Below, piece after piece: positions 36,780 through 45,326 of a DNA stretch of 64,000 bases. Below the pieces are notes generated by a model, which was not told where the DNA came from, did no database searches, and saw only the letters and a program-made list of their open reading frames with translations. The DNA is taken from positions 62,001 through 126,000 of the forward strand of contig CAWGIW010000008.1 of NCBI GenBank assembly GCA_963822825.1, written 5' to 3'. Position 1 is the stretch's first letter, and each line of letters opens with the position of its first letter. Source of the stretch: JAWWPY01 sp963822825. Lineage in GTDB: Bacteria > Actinomycetota > Actinomycetes > Streptosporangiales > Streptosporangiaceae. Both the position numbers and the translations under genes were made by a program.

Positions 36780-37622
36780 ATGGCGAGTTCCGCGGGCGTG
36801 GTGCTGGCCGGTGGGCGGTCGTCGCGGATGGGAACGCCCAAGGCTGCTCTGGAGTGGCACGGCTCCACGTTGCTGCGCCGGACGGTGGGCATCATCTCGC
36901 GGGTGACCGGCGGGCCGGTCATCGTGGTCCGCGCTCCCGGCCAGGCCCTTCCAGCGCTGCCGCCGCACACCGAGGTCGTGGACGACCCGCATGAGGGCCT
37001 GGGCCCGGTCCAGGGACTGGCCGCTGGGCTGGCCGCGATCGTCGGGCGGGCCGACGTCGCATTCGTCAGCTCGACCGACCTTCCCTTCCTGCACCCCGCG
37101 TTCGTCCGGCGGGTCCTGCGCGCGGCCGAGGACGGGGCCGATGTCGGACTGCCGCTGGCGCGGGGGTATCCGCAGCCGCTGGCCGCCTCGTACCGCGCCA
37201 CGCTGGCGCCGGTCGCCGAAAGGCTGGTGGCGGAGCAGCGCCTGCGGCCGGCTTTCCTGTTCGAGGAGTGCGTGGTCTGCCGCCTGGATGAGGCCGCTCT
37301 GCGCAGCGACCCGGTGCTGGCCGCGCTCGATCCCGATCTCGATTCGGTCATCAATATCAACGAGCCCGCCGACTACCAGGAGGCGCGGGCCCGGCCAGCG
37401 CCCGAGGTGACGATCCAGCGGTTCGGCACGCTGGCTGATGGCCACCGCGGCCCGCAGCCGGTCCGTGCGGCCACCGTCGCCGGGGCCGCCGCCGCCGCGG
37501 GGCTGGCCCTGGACCGGCACGTGGTGGCGGCGCTGAACGGGGATCAGATCACCAGGGACGGCCAGACGCCGCTGGCCACCGGTGACACCGTATTCTTCCT
37601 GGCCGCGGACGCAGGCGGCTGA
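36780..37622 (+). CDS. mobA: MobA-MoaD fusion (molybdenum cofactor guanylyltransferase plus ubiquitin-like sulfur carrier)
   Basis: Residues 1 to about 195 are MobA-like: SAGVVLAGGRSSRMGTPKAA (GTP-binding LAGGxSxRMGxxK), VVDDPHEGLGPVQGLAAGL and VAFVSSTDLPFLHP. Residues 210-280 form a second domain (VTIQRFGTLADG…AALNGDQITRDGQTPLATGD…) ending in …AADAGG. This is the beta-grasp pattern and C-terminal Gly-Gly of MoaD/ThiS sulfur carriers. MobA attaches GMP to molybdopterin to make the MGD form used by formate dehydrogenases. MoaD donates sulfur to form the dithiolene, and AOR clusters often carry their own MoaD-like protein. The gene starts the operon and ends 5 bases before the AOR gene. Having both in one chain is unusual. 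Confidence 0.82.
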   Translation: MASSAGVVLAGGRSSRMGTPKAALEWHGSTLLRRTVGIISRVTGGPVIVVRAPGQALPALPPHTEVVDDPHEGLGPVQGLAAGLAAIVGRADVAFVSSTDLPFLHPAFVRRVLRAAEDGADVGLPLARGYPQPLAASYRATLAPVAERLVAEQRLRPAFLFEECVVCRLDEAALRSDPVLAALDPDLDSVININEPADYQEARARPAPEVTIQRFGTLADGHRGPQPVRAATVAGAAAAAGLALDRHVVAALNGDQITRDGQTPLATGDTVFFLAADAGG

Positions 37623-37627
37623 GCCGG

Positions 37628-39443
37628 ATGCCAGCAGGCGGCTATTTCGGGCGGGCGCTGGTCGCGGACGCGGGGGCCGGGACCGCGGAAACGCTGCCGC
37701 TGACCGACGAACTGCTGCGCGCCTACATCGGCGGGGCCGGCCTCGGCACCTGGCTGATGCACCGCCTCGGCCCGCCCGGCATCGATCCGCTGGCTCCCGC
37801 GGCCCCGCTGGCCTTCGTGTTCTCCCCGCTCGTCGGCACCCCGCTGACCACGAGCGCCAAGTTCGCCGTCGTGGCCAAGTCCCCGCTGACCGGCATGCTG
37901 ACCGACGCGCTCGCCTCCAGCCAGTTCGCGATCGCCGGCAAGCTCACCGGCCACGACGCGATCGTGGTCCGCGGTGCCTGCCCGCGGTTGTCCGTCCTGC
38001 TGGTCGATGGTGATGGCGCGCGGTTCATCGACGCCGCTGACCTGTGCCGGGCTTCCCGCGGCCGAGGCCGAGGCGCGGCTGCGCGAGCAGCTCGGGAAAG
38101 GCTGGCGGGTGGCCGCGATCGGGCCCGCGGGCGAGCGTGGCGTCCGCTACGCGACGATCTCCCACGACGGGCGGCATGCCGGGCGCGGTGGCCTGGGCGC
38201 GGTGATGGGCGCCAAGCGGCTCAAGGCCGTCGCGGTGCGCGCCGCCACCAAGGTCGCGCCGGCGCATCCGGAGGCGGTGCTCAGCGCGGCACGCGACCTG
38301 CGGGCCCGTTCGTTCGGGCCGGCCACGGCCAAGTACCGCGAGCTCGGCACGCTGGCCAACCTGCTGGCCTTCAACGCCATCAGCACCCTTCCCACCCGGA
38401 ACTTCCAGGCCGCGACCTTCAGTGGGGCGCCGCGGCTCGCCGCGGAGGACCTGGCCGGGATGCGGCAGGTCGCGCGCAACAGTTGCGCATCGTGCACGAT
38501 CGGCTGCGAGCACATCTACTCGGTCCGTGGCGGCAAGAAGGCCCGGGTGGAGTACGAGAACGTCTTCGCGCTCGGCCCGATGTGCGGGGTGTCCGACCCG
38601 GACGCCGTACTGGCCGCCAGCGGGCTCTGTGACGACCTGGGTATCGACACCATCTCGGCGGGCGGCACGATCGCCTGGGCGATGGAGTGCGCCGAGCGGG
38701 GCCTGATCGACGCGCCGTGGCTGCGGTTCGGCGACGCGGAGGCGCTCATGCGGGCGCTGGCGGAGATCGGCGCCCGGCGCGGGCTCGGCGAGCTGCTCGC
38801 CGAAGGATCACGAAGCGCGGCGCGGCGCGTCGGCGGAGGGTCTGCGGCGTTCGCCCCGCACGTCAAGGGCCTGGAGATGCCCGGCTATGAGCCCCGCACG
38901 CTGCACGCCATGGCCCTCGGCCTGGCGGTGAACGCCCGGGGCGCTGACCACAACCGGTCCGGCGCGTACGAGGCCGACCTGTCCGGCGAGCACGACCGGC
39001 TCGCGGGCGGCGCGGCCCACGTGGCCGCCGCGATCGAGACCGAGGACCGGGCCGCGGTGATGGATTCGCTCATCATGTGCAAGTTCCTGCGCGGCGTGTT
39101 CACCGAGCCCTTCGATGAGTGGGCCGCGCTGCTGTCCGCGGTGACCGGCTGGGACGTCGACGGTGCCGAACTGCGGCAGACCGCCCGCCGGATCGTCCTG
39201 GCCAAGCGGGTGTTCAATATCCGCGAGGGCTGGCAGCCGGAGGATGACTGGCTGCCGGAGCGGCTGCTGTCCGAGCCGTTGCCGCTCGGGTCCGGGCGGG
39301 TGGCCGCGCTGACGCCGGAGCGGCTGCGCGGCATGATCGTGGCCTACTACGCGGCCCGCGGGGCTGGACGCCCACGGCCGCCCCAGTCCGGCCGACCTGA
39401 CCGGGCTTCACTGGATGTGATGTCGCGAAACGACGGATACTGA
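37628..39443 (+). pseudogene. aor: Aldehyde:ferredoxin oxidoreductase (AOR family, tungsten), one frameshift
   Basis: The AOR family oxidises aldehydes to acids with a tungsten-bis-pterin and one [4Fe-4S] cluster. The N-terminal domain is typical: AYIGGAGLGTWLMHRLGPPG, PLAFVFSPLVGTPLTTSAKF, ALASSQFAIAGKLTGHDAIV. The cluster ligands CASCTIGCEHIY and the late MCKFLRG cysteine are present, as is the pterin-binding RGADHNRSGAY. An excess base near 38045 shifts the frame from 'AADLCRASRG' to 'GLPAAEAEARLREQLG'; the remaining 1.4 kb is clean. Joined length is about 604 residues, as in the family. I infer tungsten from family knowledge. It lies between MobA-MoaD and FdhA. Confidence 0.82.
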
Positions 39444-39447
39444 CGTC

Positions 39448-42408
39448 ATGGCCATCCCCGTCCAAGCCACCCCCCGGACCGTAACGCTCATGATTGACGG
39501 GCGTGAGGTCACCGCCGCCGAGGGCACGACGATCTGGGCCGCGGCCAGGGCGGCCGGCATCGAGATCCCGGTCCTATGCCACGACGAGCGCTACGACCCG
39601 GTCGGCGTCTGCCGGATGTGCGTGGTCGATGTCGGTGCGCCCGCGTACGCCGCTGCCTGCGTGCGCGCGTGCGAGGACGGCATGGACGTCAAGACCGCGA
39701 CCCCGGAGCTCGAGGGCAGCCGGGCCATGCTGACGCGGCTGCTGCTGGCCGACCAGCCGGAACGCGAGCGTGACCCCAAGCAGACCACGACCGGCGACAA
39801 TGAGCTGCTCGCGCTGGCCGACCGCTTTGGGGTGAGCCGCGAGGACGGCCTCCCGGTCGCCGCCGGCCGCGGCACAGACCTGTCCAACCCGGTCATCGCG
39901 GTGGACCACGACTCCTGCATCCTCTGCGACCGCTGCGTGCGGGCCTGCGACGACATCCAGGGCAACGATGTCATCGGCCGCAGCGGCAAGGGCTATGCCA
40001 CCCGGATCGCCTTTGACCTGAACGACCCGATGGGGGCGTCGTCGTGCGTCACCTGCGGCGAGTGTGTCGCCGCCTGCCCGACCGGGGCGCTGACCAACAA
40101 GCCGATCAACAACGTGCCGATCAGGCCGCGCACCGAGCTCGACGCGGTCGACAGCGTCTGCCCCTACTGCGGTGTCGGCTGCGCGCTGACTTACCAGGTC
40201 GACCGGGAGCGCGGTGCCATAGCGTTCGCCGAGGGCCGCGACCAGCCTGGCTCCCAGGGCCGGCTGTGCGTCAAGGGCCGTTACGGCTGGGACTATGCCG
40301 CGTCACCCCAGCGGCTCACCATGCCACTGATCCGCCGCGAGTCCGCCTATCCCAAGGGCGCGCTCTCGGCCGCCGTGCGCGGTGAGATGAACGGGCCAGA
40401 GGGTGATCGCGGCGGCGGGGCCGGCGTGGCCGGCGCCGGTGCCGGGATCCGGCAGCCGGAGAGCAACGGCCAGGGCGAGGGGAAGAAAGGCGGCGGCGGC
40501 GAGAGGCGGCGGCGGCGCAGGCCTGGCGGCCTGGTCGACTACGACGAGGTGCTGCCGCATTTCCGCGAGGCCAGCTGGGATGAGGCCCTGGACCTGGTGG
40601 CCAGGCGGCTGACCGAGATCCACGCCGAGGGCGGCCCGGCCGCGATCGCCGGCTTCGGCTCGGCCAAGTGCTCCAACGAGGAGGCCTACCTCTTCCAGAA
40701 GCTGATCAGGACGGCCTTCCACACCAACAACGTGGACCACTGCACCCGGCTCTGCCACGCCTCCAGCGTGGCGGCCCTGTTCGAGGGCATCGGCTCCGGC
40801 GCGGTCTCCACCACCTACGGCGACGTGATCAACGCCGACGTGGCCATCGTCACCGGCAGCAACCCGACGGCGAACCACCCGGTCGCCTCATCGTTCTTCA
40901 AGCAAGCCCGCCGCCGGGGCACGACGATCATCTATGTCGACCCCAGGGCCGACAAGATGTCCGACCACGCCGACATTTTCTGCCAGCTCAAGCCCGGCAC
41001 CGACGTCGCGTTCTACAACGGGATCATGCACGAGGTGATCAGGCTGGGGCTGATCGACAAGGACTTCATCGACCACCGGACGACGAACTTCGCCGCCCTC
41101 GCCGACACCGTCAGGGACTATCCGCCGGAGCGGGCCGCCCAGATCACCGGGGTGGACGCCGACGTGATCCGGCGGGTGGCGCGAGTCTGGGGCGAGGCGG
41201 CGGCCGGCGTCATCTTCTGGGGGATGGGCATATCCCAGCACACCACCGGCACCGACAACGCCCGCTGCCTGATCGCGATGTGCGCGATCACCGGGAACGT
41301 CGGCAAGCCGGGGGCCGGCCTGCATCCGCTGCGCGGGCAGAACAACGTGCAGGGCTCCTCGGACATGGGCCTGATCCCGATGTTCTACCCGGACTACCAG
41401 AAGGCGGACGACCCTGAGGTGCGCGCCAGGTTCGAGCGGCTGTGGGGCACCGGCGACCTCGACCCCAAGCGCGGGCTCACCGTCACCGAGATCATCGGCT
41501 CCGCGCTGAAGGGCGGCGTGCGCGGCATGTACATGATGGGGGAGAACCCGTTCCTGTCCGACCCCAACATCAACAAGGTCCGCAAGGCGCTGTCGGCGCT
41601 CGACTTCCTCGTCGTCCAGGACATCTTCCTCACCGAGACCTCGGAGTTCGCCGACGTCATCCTGCCCGCATCCTCGTACCTGGAGAAGGACGGCACTTAC
41701 ACCAACACCGACCGCCGGGTCCAGCTGGGCCATAAGGTCCTCGACACGCCGGGCGATGCCCGGGTGGACTGGGAGGTGGTGCAGGACGTCGCCAACCGGG
41801 TCGGGCTCGGCTGGAACTACTCCTCCGCCCGCGAGATCTTCGAGGAGATCGTCGCGGTGATGCCGAGCTACGCCAACCTGAGCTACGACAACCTGGGGTC
41901 TACCGGCAAGCTCTACCCGAACCCTGATCCCGAGCACAGCGACGGGACCGTCGTCATGTTCGGCGAGCGGTTCAACACCAGCGACGGGCTGGCCCACCTG
42001 GTGCCGGCCGAGTGGCTGCCGGCCAAGGAACTGCCGAGTCCCGATTACCCATTCGTGCTCAACACCGGCAGGCTGCTGCAGCACTGGCACACCGGCTCGA
42101 TGACCCGGAGATCCTTCGCACTCGACGCCATCGCGCCGCAGGCTGAGGTGTACCTGAGTCCGGACGACGCGGCCGAGCTCGGTATCGACGATGGCGGGAT
42201 GGCCAGGGTGAGCTCGCGCCGCGGGACCATCGTGCTCGCGGTCCGCGTCTCGCATCGCGAGGCGCGCGGCAACTGCTTCATCCCGTTCCACTTCCGTGAG
42301 GCGGCGGCCAACCTGCTGACCATCGACGAGATCGACCCGTTCGGCAAGATCCCCGAGTTCAAGTTCTGCGCGGTCCGTATCGAGCCCGCCGGGCAGGGCC
42401 AGACCTGA
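39448..42408 (+). CDS. fdhA: Formate dehydrogenase catalytic subunit, NuoG-like N-terminus, Cys-type
   Basis: A 986-residue molybdenum/tungsten bis-MGD enzyme oxidising formate to CO2. Residues 1-80 bind [2Fe-2S] (C44, C55, C58, C71). Two ferredoxin clusters follow (C157/160/163/167; C200/203/206/210), then the catalytic-domain [4Fe-4S] C238/C241/C245/C274. The metal-binding residue is Cys 436 in DHCTRLCHASS, where E. coli FdhF has selenocysteine. MGD-binding blocks (GSNPTANHPVASSFFKQARR; MGMGISQHTTGTDNARCLIA; the C-terminal LNTGRLLQHWHTGSMTRRS) are intact. Residues about 305-362 are a Gly/Arg-rich low-complexity insert. It shares one base with the nuoEF-like gene, so it is a cytoplasmic NAD-linked complex. 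Confidence 0.93.
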   Translation: MAIPVQATPRTVTLMIDGREVTAAEGTTIWAAARAAGIEIPVLCHDERYDPVGVCRMCVVDVGAPAYAAACVRACEDGMDVKTATPELEGSRAMLTRLLLADQPERERDPKQTTTGDNELLALADRFGVSREDGLPVAAGRGTDLSNPVIAVDHDSCILCDRCVRACDDIQGNDVIGRSGKGYATRIAFDLNDPMGASSCVTCGECVAACPTGALTNKPINNVPIRPRTELDAVDSVCPYCGVGCALTYQVDRERGAIAFAEGRDQPGSQGRLCVKGRYGWDYAASPQRLTMPLIRRESAYPKGALSAAVRGEMNGPEGDRGGGAGVAGAGAGIRQPESNGQGEGKKGGGGERRRRRRPGGLVDYDEVLPHFREASWDEALDLVARRLTEIHAEGGPAAIAGFGSAKCSNEEAYLFQKLIRTAFHTNNVDHCTRLCHASSVAALFEGIGSGAVSTTYGDVINADVAIVTGSNPTANHPVASSFFKQARRRGTTIIYVDPRADKMSDHADIFCQLKPGTDVAFYNGIMHEVIRLGLIDKDFIDHRTTNFAALADTVRDYPPERAAQITGVDADVIRRVARVWGEAAAGVIFWGMGISQHTTGTDNARCLIAMCAITGNVGKPGAGLHPLRGQNNVQGSSDMGLIPMFYPDYQKADDPEVRARFERLWGTGDLDPKRGLTVTEIIGSALKGGVRGMYMMGENPFLSDPNINKVRKALSALDFLVVQDIFLTETSEFADVILPASSYLEKDGTYTNTDRRVQLGHKVLDTPGDARVDWEVVQDVANRVGLGWNYSSAREIFEEIVAVMPSYANLSYDNLGSTGKLYPNPDPEHSDGTVVMFGERFNTSDGLAHLVPAEWLPAKELPSPDYPFVLNTGRLLQHWHTGSMTRRSFALDAIAPQAEVYLSPDDAAELGIDDGGMARVSSRRGTIVLAVRVSHREARGNCFIPFHFREAAANLLTIDEIDPFGKIPEFKFCAVRIEPAGQGQT

Positions 42409-44081
42409 TGGCGAAGGCCCAGGCCCGGCCCCCGGGCGTGGAGGCACGAGCGGGCAAGTTCCCCGGCCCGAGCCTCATCCCGGCCCTGCACGCCATCCAG
42501 GAGCGGGTCGGCTGGCTGCCCCGCGAGGAACTGGTGGCGCTGTCCAGGGACGTGCGCCGGCCGCTGTACGAGATCGAGGGGCTGATCTCGTTCTATCCGC
42601 ACTTCCGCACCGACCCGCCGAAGCCGGTCGCGGTGCACGCCTGCCGCGACCTGGCGTGCTGGCTGCAGGGCGCGGACCAGCGGATCGCGGCGCTCCGGCA
42701 GCGTCACGGGCCGGACGCAGAGACCGAGATCGCCGAGGTGTCCTGTCTCGGGCGGTGTGACGCGGCGCCCGCCGTGAGCGTCAACGAGTGCCCGGCGACG
42801 GTCGGCGACGCGGACACCCTGATCGCCGCGGCGCGCCGCGGCGAGCTGCCGCCCGCGGCCGTGCGCCGCTACGCGGGCGGGGACCGGTGGCCCAATGATC
42901 CGTATGCGCCGGCGGCGCAGCGTTACGGGGTGCTGCGCGCCGTGCTGGCCGGCGACCTGGACACCGGGCAGGTCATCACGGCCCTGCAGGACGCCGGGCT
43001 GCGCGGGATGGGCGGCGCCGGCTTCCCCACGGGCCGGAAGTGGGACCTGGTCGCGGCGCAGGACGCGGAGCTGAAGTACGTGATCTGCAACGCCGACGAG
43101 TCGGAGCCCGGCACCTTCAAGGACCGGCAGATCCTCGCCGAGCAGCCGCACCTGGTGCTCGAGGGCATGCTGCTCGGGATGCTCGCGGTCGGGGCGGCGG
43201 AAGGCTGGGTGTTCATCCGGCACGAGTACGGCCCCGAGGAGGCGGTGGTCCGCCGGGAGATCGAGGCGCTGCGCGCCGCCGGGCTGGTCGGGGCGGACGT
43301 CGCCGGTACGGGCCGGCGGCTGTCGGTCGAGGTCTTCACCTCGCCGGGCGGGTACATCCTGGGCGAGGAGTCGGCGCTGATCGAGTGCATGGAGGGACAT
43401 CGCGGGGAGCCGCGCAACAAGCCGCCGTTCCCGGGCGTTTACGGCCTGTACGGCCAGCCGACCCTGATGAACTCGGTGGAGACGTTCGCGCACGTCCCGG
43501 TCATCGCCAGCCGCGGGCCGGAATGGTGGAAGCAGCAGGGTATCGGCGATCACTCCGGCCTGAAGTTCTTCGCGGTGTCCGGCCATGTCGAGCGCCCCGG
43601 TGTCTACTGCGTGCCGATGGGCAGCACCGTGCGGGATCTGCTGGAACTGGCCGGAGGCGTGGCCGGGGGCAGGCCGCTCGGCGCCGTCCAGCCGGGCGGC
43701 GCGTCGTCGAACTTCCTCGGGCCGGACCAGCTCGATGTGCCGCTCGATTTCGGCCCGCTGAAGGACGCCGGGACGATGCTCGGGTCGGGCGCCATGGTGG
43801 TGATGGCCGAGGGCACCGACCTGCTCGCCGCGGCCACGAACGTGCTGCGCTTCTTCCGTGACGAGTCGTGCGGCAAGTGCGTGCCATGCCGGGTCGGGTC
43901 AACCAAGGCACACCGGATGCTCACCGACCTGCTCGCCGCCGGCGGCGGGCCAGCCGGCGTCGACGGCCAGATCTCCGAGCTGGAGCAGGTCATGCGCCGG
44001 ACCTCGATCTGCGGCCTGGGCCAGGTGGCGCTGGGCCCAGTAATGAGCGTCGCGAGGCTGGCGCGTGGCGACAAAGCCTGA
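42408..44081 (+). CDS. fdhB: Fused NuoE-NuoF diaphorase subunit of formate dehydrogenase
   Basis: A 557-residue fusion. The N-terminal NuoE-like part (residues about 1-160) has a thioredoxin-like [2Fe-2S] fold with cysteines in VHACRDLACW and VSCLGRCDAAPAV. The NuoF part has the FMN/NADH motifs GLRGMGGAGFPTGRKW, YVICNADESEPGTFKDRQIL and GEESALIECMEG, plus the [4Fe-4S] ligands SCGKCVPCR and TSICGLGQ. It passes electrons from FdhA to NAD+, or in reverse. It overlaps FdhA by one base (TGATG) and the next gene, MoeA, by 17 bases. The neighbouring AOR could also feed this NAD site, but that is only inference. Confidence 0.92.
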   Translation: MAKAQARPPGVEARAGKFPGPSLIPALHAIQERVGWLPREELVALSRDVRRPLYEIEGLISFYPHFRTDPPKPVAVHACRDLACWLQGADQRIAALRQRHGPDAETEIAEVSCLGRCDAAPAVSVNECPATVGDADTLIAAARRGELPPAAVRRYAGGDRWPNDPYAPAAQRYGVLRAVLAGDLDTGQVITALQDAGLRGMGGAGFPTGRKWDLVAAQDAELKYVICNADESEPGTFKDRQILAEQPHLVLEGMLLGMLAVGAAEGWVFIRHEYGPEEAVVRREIEALRAAGLVGADVAGTGRRLSVEVFTSPGGYILGEESALIECMEGHRGEPRNKPPFPGVYGLYGQPTLMNSVETFAHVPVIASRGPEWWKQQGIGDHSGLKFFAVSGHVERPGVYCVPMGSTVRDLLELAGGVAGGRPLGAVQPGGASSNFLGPDQLDVPLDFGPLKDAGTMLGSGAMVVMAEGTDLLAAATNVLRFFRDESCGKCVPCRVGSTKAHRMLTDLLAAGGGPAGVDGQISELEQVMRRTSICGLGQVALGPVMSVARLARGDKA

Positions 44082-45318
44082 CGCGGCGGTCCGTGGGGGG
44101 CGGGAGTTCTTCACCACCCGCACGGTGGCCGAGACGCTGGCCGGGTTCCGCCCCGGCCGGCGCACGCCCGCCGAGACGGTACCGCTCACTGAGGCCCTGC
44201 ACCGGGTGCCCGCCGAGCCGGTCGTCGCGCCGCATCCGCTGCCCGGCTTCGCCCGGTCCACGGTGGACGGGTACGCCGTGCGGGCCGCCGACACCTACGG
44301 GGTTTCTGAGGGCCTGCCCGGCTATCTCCAGGTGGTCGGCGCCGTCCCGATGGGCGCGGCACCAGAGATGGCGGTCGGCCCGGGGATGGTGGCGAGCATG
44401 CCCACCGGTGGCGTGCTGCCGCGGGGCGCGGACGCCGTGGTCATGATCGAGTACACCCAGCAGGCGATGGCCGGCACGATCGAGGTGGTCAGGCCGGTCG
44501 CGCCCGGAGACGGCGTGGTGCGGGCCGACGAGGACGCCGCCGCCGGGTCCGAGCTGGTCCCGGCGGGCCGGCCGCTGCGGGCCCAGGACCTCGGCATGCT
44601 GGCGGCGGCCGGGGTCACCACGGTGACCGTGCACGCCCGCCCCCGGGTGGCGGTCTTCTCGACCGGCGACGAGGTGGTGCCGCCCGACACCGCGACGCTG
44701 CGCCCCGGCCAGGTGCGGGACGCGTCGGCGGTCGCGCTGGCCGCCATGGTGACCCAGGCGGGCGGCGATCCGGCGCCGGGCGGCATCGTGCCTGATGATC
44801 CCGAGCCGCTTGACCGTGCTCTCCGCGCCGCGCTCGGGACCAGCGACCTGATCGTGGTCTCGGCCGGATCGTCGGTCGGCGCCCGCGACGAGACCGCCGG
44901 CGTGGTGCGCCGTCTCGGCCAGCCCGGGATCTGGTGCCACGGCCTGGCGATCCGGCCCGGCAAGCCCACGCTGCTCGCCGACTGCGGCGGAGTCCCGGTC
45001 ATCGGGCTGCCCGGCAATCCCCGTTCCGCGCTGGTGGTCTTCCGGCTGCTCGGGATCCCGCTCGTGCGCCTGGTCGGCGGCTGCACCATGCCGCCGCCCG
45101 AGCCGGTCGTGCACGCGCGGTTGGCGCGCGACCTGGCCTCCGCGACCGGACGCCTCGATGTCGTCCAGGTCCGGCTGCACGATGGCGTCGCGACCCCGAT
45201 CTTCGGGCTCTCCGCGCTGCTCTCCGTGCTCACCGCGGCCGACGGGTACGTGATCGTCGCCGAGGAGGCGACCGGGCTCGACGCCGGCACCGAGGTCGAG
45301 GTCACCTTGTATCGTTAG
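44065..45318 (+). CDS. moeA: Molybdopterin molybdenumtransferase MoeA
   Basis: This 417-residue enzyme inserts molybdate (or tungstate) into adenylylated molybdopterin. The MoeA hallmarks are GFARSTVDGYAVRAADTYGV, VASMPTGGVLPRGADAVVMI, VAVFSTGDEVVPPDTATLRP, VVSAGSSVGARDETAGVV and IGLPGNPRSALVVFRLLG. The start is GTG 44065, inside the tail of the preceding gene, and no better start exists downstream. With the fusion gene that follows, the cluster has two MoeA copies, a pattern often linked to separate Mo and W insertion. Confidence 0.9.
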   Translation: MATKPDAAVRGGREFFTTRTVAETLAGFRPGRRTPAETVPLTEALHRVPAEPVVAPHPLPGFARSTVDGYAVRAADTYGVSEGLPGYLQVVGAVPMGAAPEMAVGPGMVASMPTGGVLPRGADAVVMIEYTQQAMAGTIEVVRPVAPGDGVVRADEDAAAGSELVPAGRPLRAQDLGMLAAAGVTTVTVHARPRVAVFSTGDEVVPPDTATLRPGQVRDASAVALAAMVTQAGGDPAPGGIVPDDPEPLDRALRAALGTSDLIVVSAGSSVGARDETAGVVRRLGQPGIWCHGLAIRPGKPTLLADCGGVPVIGLPGNPRSALVVFRLLGIPLVRLVGGCTMPPPEPVVHARLARDLASATGRLDVVQVRLHDGVATPIFGLSALLSVLTAADGYVIVAEEATGLDAGTEVEVTLYR

Positions 45319-45326
45319 CGACGGTC

